Origin: Actinomycetota bacterium
Lineage (GTDB): Bacteria; Actinomycetota; Nitriliruptoria; Nitriliruptorales; Nitriliruptoraceae
Direction: 5' to 3'
Assembly: GCA_019347575.1 (NCBI GenBank)
Contig: JAHWKY010000017.1
Location: forward strand, 36,235-100,234
Length of the DNA stretch: 64,000 bases
The translations under genes and the position numbers were made by a program. Under the pieces are notes generated by a model. The model saw nothing but the letters and a program-made list of their open reading frames with translations, had not been told where the DNA came from and did no database searches. This document shows, one piece after another, positions 46,455 to 53,563 of this stretch. Every line of letters starts with the position of its first letter. Position 1 is the first letter of the stretch.

Positions 46455-47369
46455 ATGCAGGACTTCCTGAGCATCGACGACCTCGACGGCCACAGCCTGT
46501 TCGAGCTGCTCGACGTCGCCGACGGGTTGCGTTCCGACCGCTCGCTGCGTGACGACCTGCGTGGCCAGACGGTCGCGCTGATCTTCGAGAAGCCGTCCAC
46601 CCGGACGCGCGTGTCGTTCGAGGTCGCGGTGGCCGAGCTCGGAGGTCACCCGCTGCCGCTGTCGTCCGCCGAGCTGCAGCTGGGGCGGGGCGAGACCATC
46701 GCCGACACGGGCCAGGTCCTGTCGCGCTACGTCCACGGCATCGTCGTGCGCACCTTCGGCCAGGACCGGCTCGAGGAGCTCGCGGCAGCGGCCTCGGTGC
46801 CTGTGATCAACGCCCTCACCGATCGCGAGCACCCGTGCCAGGCGCTCGCCGATCTGCAGACGATCCGCGGCGTGTTCGGCAAGCTCGAGGGCCTCACCTT
46901 GGCGTACGTCGGCGACGGGAACAACGTCGCACACTCGCTCCTCCTGGCCGGGGCCTTGACCGGGATGCAGGTGCGGGTCGCCCACCCCGAGGGCTACGCC
47001 CCGAACTCCGACGTCGTCGACCGCGCCCGGAGGATCGCGGGTAGCGACGACGCCGTCGTGGTCACCACCGATCCCGACGACGGCGTCGACGGCGCGGACG
47101 TGGTCTACACCGACGTGTGGGCGTCGATGGGTCAGGAATCCGAGGCCGAGCAGCGCGCGGGGGTGTTCGCTCCGTACCGCGTGGACCAGCGCCTGATGGA
47201 CGCGGCGGCATCGGGGGGGATCTTCCTCCACTGCCTGCCGGCGCACCGCGGCGAGGAGGTGGCCGACGAGGTCATCGACGGTCCCGCGTCCCACGTGTTC
47301 GACCAGGCCGAGAACCGTCTCCACGCGCAGAAGGCACTGCTCATCCGGTTGCTCGGCGGGGTGGGCTGA
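46455..47369 (+). CDS. argF: Ornithine carbamoyltransferase
   Basis: 304 aa from ATG 46455, after GGAGG. Carbamoyl phosphate loop EKPSTRTRVSFEVA (about 51-64), RTFGQ, HPCQALADLQ, DVWASMGQE (ornithine SMG loop) and FLHCLPAHRG (catalytic Cys) are intact. It makes citrulline with carbamoyl phosphate supplied by CarAB from the pyr operon. Confidence 0.95.
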   Translation: MQDFLSIDDLDGHSLFELLDVADGLRSDRSLRDDLRGQTVALIFEKPSTRTRVSFEVAVAELGGHPLPLSSAELQLGRGETIADTGQVLSRYVHGIVVRTFGQDRLEELAAAASVPVINALTDREHPCQALADLQTIRGVFGKLEGLTLAYVGDGNNVAHSLLLAGALTGMQVRVAHPEGYAPNSDVVDRARRIAGSDDAVVVTTDPDDGVDGADVVYTDVWASMGQESEAEQRAGVFAPYRVDQRLMDAAASGGIFLHCLPAHRGEEVADEVIDGPASHVFDQAENRLHAQKALLIRLLGGVG

Positions 47370-47371
47370 CC

Positions 47372-47860
47372 GTGGCGGCGCGCAACGGCAAGGACCGGCG
47401 ACAGGCGCTGCTACGACGGCTACTGGACGAGTACGATGTCCGTTCTCAGGACGAAGCCGTGGCGGTCCTGTCCGACAACGGGATCGAGACCACCCAGGCG
47501 ACCGTGAGCCGTGACCTCGACGAGATCGGGGCGGTGAAGGTTCGGGGCACCGACGGATCGCTCGTCTACCGCGTCGTCAGCGATCCCGGCCCCGGGACCG
47601 CCAGGGGCAAGCTCGCCGACACGCTCCGACGCTACGTGCAGCGGGTCGACGCCAGCGGCAACATCGCGGTGCTCCGGACGCCCCCCGCCGGCGCCCCGCC
47701 CGTTGCCAGCGCGATAGACCTCGCCGAGCTCCCCGGAGTGCTCGCGACCATCGCGGGTGACGACACCGTCCTCGTCGTCGCCACGGCTGGGGTATCGGGC
47801 GATGAGCTGGCCCGGCGCTTCCGCGAGCTGGCGCTCGTGGACGAGCTCTCGCCGCACTGA
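47372..47860 (+). CDS. argR: Arginine repressor
   Basis: 162 aa. Winged helix with the signature TQATVSRDLDEIGAVKVRG (about 43-61) and a C-terminal arginine-binding/hexamer domain (about 85-162). It should bind ARG boxes, such as the candidate at the argC promoter, when arginine is plentiful. GTG start two bases after argF. argR inside the biosynthetic cluster is usual in Actinobacteria. Confidence 0.94.
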   Translation: MAARNGKDRRQALLRRLLDEYDVRSQDEAVAVLSDNGIETTQATVSRDLDEIGAVKVRGTDGSLVYRVVSDPGPGTARGKLADTLRRYVQRVDASGNIAVLRTPPAGAPPVASAIDLAELPGVLATIAGDDTVLVVATAGVSGDELARRFRELALVDELSPH

Positions 47861-47872
47861 AGATGCAAGGTC

Positions 47873-47932
47873 GTGCTACCGCTCCGCTACTTGAGCACGG
47901 AAGGTTGTGCTATCGCTCCGCTACTTGAGCAC
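47873..47932 (+). repeat. Pair of 26-nt hairpin-ended elements before argG (34-nt period)
   Basis: Copies at 47873-47898 and 47907-47932 differ at one base and are separated by 8 nt. Each begins GTGCT and ends AGCAC, which pair. They are the reverse complement of the pair before def (24256-24315), with three differences from the first copy; two of these are at mirror positions 3 and 24 and preserve pairing (A-T becomes G-C). The second copy ends 11 nt before the argG start, so any RNA hairpin would sit close to the SD (GGAG 47934-47937). Function unknown. Confidence 0.9.
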
Positions 47933-47943
47933 TGGAGTTCCCC

Positions 47944-49155
47944 GTGAAGCAACGCGTCGTCCTCGCCTACTCCGGTGGGCTCGACACCTCGGTCGCCATC
48001 CGTTGGCTCGCCGAGAACCGTGACCTCGACGTGATCGCGTGCGCGATCGACGTCGGCCAGGACGCGGACGACATGGAGCAGATCCGCCAACGTGGCCTCG
48101 ACTGCGGCGCCGTCGAGTCGATCGTGATCGATGCCCGGGACGAGTTCGCGGACGAGTTCGTCGCACCCGCCCTGCGGGCCAACGCGCTCTACATGGGCAA
48201 GTACCCGCTCGTGTCGGCCTTGTCCCGGCCGCTGATCGTCAAGCACCTCGTCGCCACGGCCCGTGCTCACGATGCCGCCGCTGTCGCCCACGGCTGCACG
48301 GGGAAGGGCAACGACCAGGTCCGCTTCGAGGTGGGGACGATGTGCCTCGCGCCCGACCTGCAGACCTACGCTCCGATCCGCGAGTGGGGCCTTTCGCGCG
48401 AGGCGGCGATCGCCTGGGCCGAGGAGCGGGGCGTCCCGATCCCGGTGAAGAAGGCGTCGCCATACTCCATCGACGAGAACTCGTGGGGTCGCACCGCGGA
48501 ATGCGGGATCATCGAGGATCCGTGGGCGAAGCCGCCAGAGGAGGTCTACGCGCGCACGGTGAGCCCGCAGGTGGCCCCGGACGAGTCCGAGGAGCTGATC
48601 CTCACCTTCGAAGCCGGGCTGCCGGTCGCGGTCGACGGCAAGGAGCTGCCGCTCGCGGACCTGATCGCGGAGGTGGACCGTCGCGCGGGCGCTCACGGCG
48701 TCGGCCGCATCGACATGGTCGAGGACCGCCTGGTGGGCATCAAGAGCCGCGAGATCTACGAGTGTCCCGGCGCGGTGACGCTGCTCGCGGCCCACCGTGA
48801 CCTCGAGGACCTGTGCCTCGAACAGGAACTGGCCGAGCACAAGCGGGGCGAGGAGGGCCGCTACAGCCAGCTGATCTACAACGGGCTGTGGTGGGGACCT
48901 CTGAAGCGGGCTCTCGACGCCTTCATGGACGAGGCCAACCGCTACGTGACCGGTGAGGTGCGGGTGGAGCTGTACAAGGGGACGGCCGCGCCGGTCGGGC
49001 GGCGTAGCGAGGTCGGGCTGTACGACCTCGACCTGGCGACCTACGACGAGGGCGATCGCTTCGACCACACCCAGGCCGAGGGCTTCGTGAAGCTGTGGGG
49101 GCTGCCGCTCAAGACGTGGGCGCGGCGCACCCGTCGCCTCGGCGACGACCTGTGA
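47944..49155 (+). CDS. argG: Argininosuccinate synthase
   Basis: 403 aa, joins citrulline and aspartate with ATP. ATP loop VLAYSGGLDTSVAI (about 6-19), KGNDQVRFE and SPYSIDENSWGR are signatures. GTG start six bases after GGAG. Separated from argR by an 83-bp gap that holds the paired element, so it may have its own control. Overlaps argH by 4 bp. Confidence 0.96.
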   Translation: MKQRVVLAYSGGLDTSVAIRWLAENRDLDVIACAIDVGQDADDMEQIRQRGLDCGAVESIVIDARDEFADEFVAPALRANALYMGKYPLVSALSRPLIVKHLVATARAHDAAAVAHGCTGKGNDQVRFEVGTMCLAPDLQTYAPIREWGLSREAAIAWAEERGVPIPVKKASPYSIDENSWGRTAECGIIEDPWAKPPEEVYARTVSPQVAPDESEELILTFEAGLPVAVDGKELPLADLIAEVDRRAGAHGVGRIDMVEDRLVGIKSREIYECPGAVTLLAAHRDLEDLCLEQELAEHKRGEEGRYSQLIYNGLWWGPLKRALDAFMDEANRYVTGEVRVELYKGTAAPVGRRSEVGLYDLDLATYDEGDRFDHTQAEGFVKLWGLPLKTWARRTRRLGDDL

Positions 49156-50549
49156 CACCCGAGGGACGGCTGTGGGGTGCGCGCTTCGGCCAGGCGCCAG
49201 CCGAAGCCGCCTGGCGCCTCGGTGTCTCCACCGGCTTCGATGCCCGGCTGTGGCGCGAGGACATCGCGGGCTCCCGGGCACACGCCCAGGAGCTGCTCCG
49301 CATCGGTGTGCTCGATCACGACGAGTGCGAGCGCATCCTCGAGGGCCTCGACCGCTGCGCCGCGCTCTTCGCCGAGGGGAGCTTCCGCTTCGAGCCGACC
49401 GACGAGGATCTGCACGGCGCGATCGAACGCTGGCTCGTCGAGGACCTCGGCGAGCTCGGTGGCAAGCTCCGTGCCGGCCGCTCCCGCAACGACCAGATCG
49501 CCAACGACCTACGGGCCTACGTCAAGCGCGCCTGCGGCCAGATCCGCGGCGCCATCTCCGATCTGCAGGAGGCGATCTGCGACCAGGCCGAGGCGCACCT
49601 CGACTGGCTGGCACCCGGCTACACCCACCTGCAACGAGGTCAGCCCGTCCTGCTGTCGCACCACCTGCTCGCGTACGTGTGGATGCTCGACCGCGACGCG
49701 GCCCGGTTCGCCGGAGCTGCCACGCGTAGCGACGTCTCGGTCCTGGGGGCGGGGGCGCTCGCTGGCACGACCCTCGAGGTGGATCCCGCGGCCTACGCAC
49801 GCCACCTCGGGTACGCCGGTGTCGCCGAGAACTCCATGGACGCGGTGGCCTCGCGCGACTTCGCGCTCGAGTTCCTCGCTGCGGCGGCCATCCTCGCGAC
49901 CACCCTGTCGCGGATGGGGGAGGAGCTGGTCACCTGGAGCAGCGCGGAGTTCGCGGTCGTGCGGCTAGGCGACGCCTTCTCGACCGGCTCCTCGATCATG
50001 CCGCAGAAGCGCAACCCCGACGTCGCCGAGCTCGCCCGCGGCAAGGCGGGACGCGTCATCGGCGACCTCGTCGCACTGTTGACGACGATCAAGGGACTGC
50101 CGCTGACCTACAACCGCGACCTGCAGGAGGACAAGGAACCGGTCTTCGACGCCGTCGACACGCTGGCGCTGACGCTTCCCGCTCTGACCGGGGCCGTGAG
50201 GTCGCTGACCTTCGACCGCCACCGGCTCGAAGCCGCCGCTGGCGGCGGTCACGCCCTCGCGACGGACCTGGCCGAGGAGCTCGTGCGGCGGGGCGTGCCG
50301 TTCCGCGAGGCCCACGACGTCGTGGGCGGGCTGGTCCGCGATGCCGACGAGATCGGGATCGACGTGGCGGACCTCGACGTCGCCAGGATCGCGGCGGCGC
50401 ACGCGGCGCTCGATCGTTCGGTGGCGGAGGTCCTCGACGCGCGGGCGGCGGTGGAACGCCGTGCGAGCCCCTTCGGCACCGCGACAGCCAGCGTGCTGAC
50501 CCAGCTGCGCCGGGCCCGGGACGCGGTCGTGCGCAACCGTGGCGTGTGA
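49152..50549 (+). CDS. argH: Argininosuccinate lyase
   Basis: 465 aa from GTG 49152 overlapping argG (GTGA). It splits argininosuccinate to arginine and fumarate. AGRSRNDQIANDLR, the catalytic-His region PGYTHLQRGQP and the signature GSSIMPQKRNPDVAELARGK (about 278-297) are present. Last gene of the arginine cluster; only the N-acetylglutamate synthase step is unaccounted for apart from ArgJ. Confidence 0.96.
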   Translation: MTPEGRLWGARFGQAPAEAAWRLGVSTGFDARLWREDIAGSRAHAQELLRIGVLDHDECERILEGLDRCAALFAEGSFRFEPTDEDLHGAIERWLVEDLGELGGKLRAGRSRNDQIANDLRAYVKRACGQIRGAISDLQEAICDQAEAHLDWLAPGYTHLQRGQPVLLSHHLLAYVWMLDRDAARFAGAATRSDVSVLGAGALAGTTLEVDPAAYARHLGYAGVAENSMDAVASRDFALEFLAAAAILATTLSRMGEELVTWSSAEFAVVRLGDAFSTGSSIMPQKRNPDVAELARGKAGRVIGDLVALLTTIKGLPLTYNRDLQEDKEPVFDAVDTLALTLPALTGAVRSLTFDRHRLEAAAGGGHALATDLAEELVRRGVPFREAHDVVGGLVRDADEIGIDVADLDVARIAAAHAALDRSVAEVLDARAAVERRASPFGTATASVLTQLRRARDAVVRNRGV

Positions 50550-50562
50550 CGCCGGTCCGCCG

Positions 50563-50568
50563 TACCTT
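50563..50568 (+). promoter_or_regulatory. -10 box giving a leaderless transcript
   Basis: TACCTT (TANNNT) ends exactly seven bases before ATG 50575, so transcription would start on the A of the start codon. No SD is present before this ATG, consistent with leaderless translation. Confidence 0.5.
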
Positions 50569-50574
50569 CACACC

Positions 50575-51147
50575 ATGCAGCGTCCCGATCGCATCCCTCG
50601 CTCCTGGACCACGCTCGCCGCGGCCGGTCTCATCGTGTTGGTCACGCTGCCGTTCCTCGACGCGGGGGTGGGTCTGGCGCGCTCGGCGTTCGATCCCGCC
50701 CCGCCCACCGGGAGGCGGCTCGAGGCGATGATCCGCCTCGGCATCCCGGCATCCGACGGCAACGGTCTGGTCGGGGCGTCCGCGGCGTTGACCCTGGCGC
50801 TGTGCGCCGGGTCGTTCGTACTGGCCGGTGGCCTGGTTGCCCGGCGGGAGTGGGCGCGCTTCGGCGGGATGCTGACCTTCTCGTTCTTCGCGATGATGCT
50901 CGTCCCGCTGACGCTCGGCGGTCTCGGTGGGACGTCGTCTGCGTGGATCGGGGTCACGGTCGCCGCCGCCCAGGTGCTCATCGTCTGGCTGCTGTGGTCC
51001 CGCCGGACCGCCGACGACATCGACGATGCGGAGTGGCTGCGTCAGCGTCGGCGTGCTGAGCGCGGGAACGCCGGTCTGATCCGGCGGTTCCGGGTGTTCC
51101 TCGCCACCGCCCGGGCGGACGACTTCCGCTCCCGACCACTCAGGTAG
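50575..51147 (+). CDS. Predicted four-helix membrane protein of unknown function
   Basis: 190 aa from ATG 50575. Hydrophobic segments at about 12-31 (AAAGLIVLVTLPFL), 62-85 (ASAALTLALCAGSFVLAGG), 91-112 (MLTFSFFAMMLVPLTLGG) and 116-135 (AWIGVTVAAAQVLIVWLLW) suggest four membrane helices. The C-terminal ~55 residues are basic and probably cytoplasmic. No motif recognised. It sits between argH and the PolX-like gene, with a leaderless-type promoter of its own. Confidence 0.75.
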   Translation: MQRPDRIPRSWTTLAAAGLIVLVTLPFLDAGVGLARSAFDPAPPTGRRLEAMIRLGIPASDGNGLVGASAALTLALCAGSFVLAGGLVARREWARFGGMLTFSFFAMMLVPLTLGGLGGTSSAWIGVTVAAAQVLIVWLLWSRRTADDIDDAEWLRQRRRAERGNAGLIRRFRVFLATARADDFRSRPLR

Positions 51148-51150
51148 CGT
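51145..51150 (+). promoter_or_regulatory. Candidate -10 box of the PolX-like gene
   Basis: TAGCGT (TANNNT) overlaps the end of the preceding gene, with SD GGAGGTGG (51159-51166) just before GTG 51171. The short distance leaves a leader of about 14 nt. Confidence 0.35.
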
Positions 51151-51170
51151 CGAGGTCCGGAGGTGGTGGC

Positions 51171-52916
51171 GTGCCCAGGACCAACGACGAAGCCGCGCGA
51201 CTGCTCAACGAGCTCTCCGTCCTGACCGGGCTGGCCGAGGGCAACCCGAACGCCTTCCGCGTGCGCGCCTACCAGAACGGGGCACGGGCCGTGAAGGGGC
51301 TGGGACGCGACATCTCCGAGATGTCCGAGGCGGAGCTGCTCAGCGTCAAGGGGATCGGCAAGGCGATCGCGTCGAAGCTCGCCGAGTACCTGCAGACGGG
51401 GACGATCCGCAAGCTCGAGGAGCTCCGCGACAAGCATCCCGTGGGGCAGCGTGAGCTGCTGCGTGTACCGGGCCTGGGACCCAAGAGCGTGCAGCTGCTC
51501 CGTGAGGTGCTCGGCATCACCGATCTCCCCGGGCTGACCGCGGCGCTCGACGGGGACCGGCTCGCCGAGCTTCCCGGGTTCGGCGAGAAGACGGTCGAGA
51601 ACCTTCGCCGTGGCATCGAACGGTTCGAGCTCACGTCCCACGATCGTCGCCTGCCGATCGCCCAGGCGCTGCCGGTCGCCGAGGAACTCGTCGCCGATCT
51701 GCGAGCCCGCCTCGACACCGACGAGGTCGTCTACGCGGGCAGCCTCCGGCGCTTCCGCGACACGATCGGGGACATCGACATCCTCGTGGCCACCGGCGAC
51801 GTGGACGCGGCGAACGCCAGCGTGGCCTCGCTCCCGCAGGTCCAGGAGGTGCTGGCACGTGGGGACACCAAGACCTCGTTCCTCACCTTCGACGGGATGC
51901 AGGTCGACGTCCGCGTCGTCGAGCCCGGGCACCTCGGCGCCGCGCTCGTGTACTTCACGGGTTCGAAGGCCCACAACATCGAGCTGCGCCAACGCGCCAT
52001 CCAGCGCGGCTGGCTGCTCAACGAGTACGCCCTGACCGATCAGGAGACGGACGCGATCGTCGCCGCGTCGACCGAGGAGGACATCTACGCCGCGCTCGAC
52101 CTCGCCTGGATCGCGCCGGAGCTGCGGGAGGGGCGCGATGAGGTCGCGCTGGCGGCTCGCGGCGAGCTGCCCGACCTCGTGTCGCTCGAGGACATCCGCG
52201 GTGACCTGCACGACCACTCCGACCACTCCGGAGACGGTCGGATGTCGCTCGAGGACCTCGTCGCGGCCGCGCGCGAGCACGGGTTGCAGTACATCGCCGT
52301 CACCGACCACGCCGAGGACCTGCGCATCAACGGCGTGTCGAAGCCGGGGATGCTGGCCATCCGTCGGCGCCTGCGTGAGCTCCAGGAGGGGGTCGACGAC
52401 ATCCGCCTCCTGCACGGCGCCGAGCTCAACATCGGGATCGACGGCAGCCTCGACTACGACCACGACTTCCTGCTGACGTTCGACTGGTGCGTGGCGAGCG
52501 TGCACAGCCACTTCCGCCTCGACCCCGACGCCCAGACCGAGCGCGTGATCACGGCGATGCGGCACCCCGCGGTGAACGTCATCGGACACCTCACCGGCCG
52601 ACGTATCGGCAAGCGCCCCGGCATCGACCTCCACGTCGATCGGGTGCTCGACGCGGCGGTGGAGACCGGCACGGCGATCGAGATCAACTCCAACCTCGAT
52701 CGGCTCGATGCCCCCGACGAGATCATCCGGGAGGGCGTGGCGCGCGGTGTCACGTTCGTCATCTCGACCGACGCGCACGCGGTGCGCGAGTTCGACTACC
52801 TCCGCCACGGCATCCGCCAGGCCCGGCGCGGGGGCGTGCCTCGCGACCGGGTCGCCAACACCTGGGAGACCGAGCGGTTCCTCGGATGGGCGGGGACGAA
52901 GCGCGCGTCGGCGTGA
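51171..52916 (+). CDS. polX: PolX-type DNA polymerase/3'-5' exonuclease (PHP)
   Basis: 581 aa. Order: helix-hairpin-helix 8-kDa-like region (about 1-140, KGIGKAIASKL, VPGLGPKSVQLL, LPGFGEKTVENL), polymerase beta-like nucleotidyltransferase (about 170-320, GSLRRFRDTIGDIDILVA with two catalytic Asp and VDVRVV with the third), and a C-terminal PHP phosphoesterase (about 340-575). The PHP metal ligands are all visible: DLHDHSDHSGDG, VTDHAEDL, HGAELNI, SVHSHF, IGHLTG and STDAHAV. Likely gap-filling repair enzyme. GTG start; overlaps the glycosylase gene by 4 bp, consistent with base-excision repair. Confidence 0.93.
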   Translation: MPRTNDEAARLLNELSVLTGLAEGNPNAFRVRAYQNGARAVKGLGRDISEMSEAELLSVKGIGKAIASKLAEYLQTGTIRKLEELRDKHPVGQRELLRVPGLGPKSVQLLREVLGITDLPGLTAALDGDRLAELPGFGEKTVENLRRGIERFELTSHDRRLPIAQALPVAEELVADLRARLDTDEVVYAGSLRRFRDTIGDIDILVATGDVDAANASVASLPQVQEVLARGDTKTSFLTFDGMQVDVRVVEPGHLGAALVYFTGSKAHNIELRQRAIQRGWLLNEYALTDQETDAIVAASTEEDIYAALDLAWIAPELREGRDEVALAARGELPDLVSLEDIRGDLHDHSDHSGDGRMSLEDLVAAAREHGLQYIAVTDHAEDLRINGVSKPGMLAIRRRLRELQEGVDDIRLLHGAELNIGIDGSLDYDHDFLLTFDWCVASVHSHFRLDPDAQTERVITAMRHPAVNVIGHLTGRRIGKRPGIDLHVDRVLDAAVETGTAIEINSNLDRLDAPDEIIREGVARGVTFVISTDAHAVREFDYLRHGIRQARRGGVPRDRVANTWETERFLGWAGTKRASA

Positions 52917-53563
52917 GCGGCTACGACCAGCTCCACCCGCGCCGCGCCCCGCTGTCGCGTGCGGACCTCGCGGTGCACCCAACCCGGGCAGCGCCCCGCC
53001 TGCTCGGGGCGCTGCTGGTCCGGATCGAGGACGATGGGTCGGAGACTTTGGCACGCATCGTCGAGACCGAGGCCTACCGCGAGACCGACCCGGCGAGCCA
53101 CTCGTACCGCGGCGAGACGCCGCGGACGCGGACGATGTTCGGCCCGCCGGGACACCTCTACGTGTACTTCACCTACGGCATGCACCACTGCGTGAACGTG
53201 TCTTGCGAGCCGCGCGGGACGGGATCAGCCGTGCTGCTGCGTGCGGCGGTGGCGATCTCCGGAGTGGAAGCGATCCGCGAACGGCGCCAGCCCGACCGCC
53301 CCGACCGCGAGCTGCTCCGGGGACCCGGATCACTGGCCCGCGGCTTGGGACTCGACCGCGAACTCGACGGCACCGACCTGCTGGAGGCCGACGCACCGGT
53401 CCGCCTCGAGCGTGATGCGTGGCGGCCCACCCGCGTCAGGGTGCGTCAGGGCCCCCGTACCGGGGTCCGGCACGCACCGGACCGGCGCTGGCGGTGGTGG
53501 CTCGACGGCGTCCCCGAGGTCAGCCGCTACCTCCGTCACCCCGGGGCGGTCTCGTCGGGGTAG
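52913..53563 (+). CDS. 3-methyladenine DNA glycosylase (AAG/MPG family)
   Basis: 216 aa from GTG 52913, in GTGA overlap with polX. It removes alkylated and deaminated purines. RIVETEAYRETDPASHSYRG (catalytic Glu in VETEAY), FGPPGHLYVYFTYGMHHCVN (intercalating Tyr region) and LLRGPGSLARGLGL are the family blocks. The last 28 bp overlap tail-to-tail with the penicillin-binding protein gene on the other strand. Confidence 0.92.
   Translation: MSGYDQLHPRRAPLSRADLAVHPTRAAPRLLGALLVRIEDDGSETLARIVETEAYRETDPASHSYRGETPRTRTMFGPPGHLYVYFTYGMHHCVNVSCEPRGTGSAVLLRAAVAISGVEAIRERRQPDRPDRELLRGPGSLARGLGLDRELDGTDLLEADAPVRLERDAWRPTRVRVRQGPRTGVRHAPDRRWRWWLDGVPEVSRYLRHPGAVSSG

Noticed and set aside
51042..53054. 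670-codon minus-strand open frame across the polX-like gene
   Set aside because: Composition of a shadow frame; the plus strand encodes a complete PolX/PHP protein with all metal ligands.
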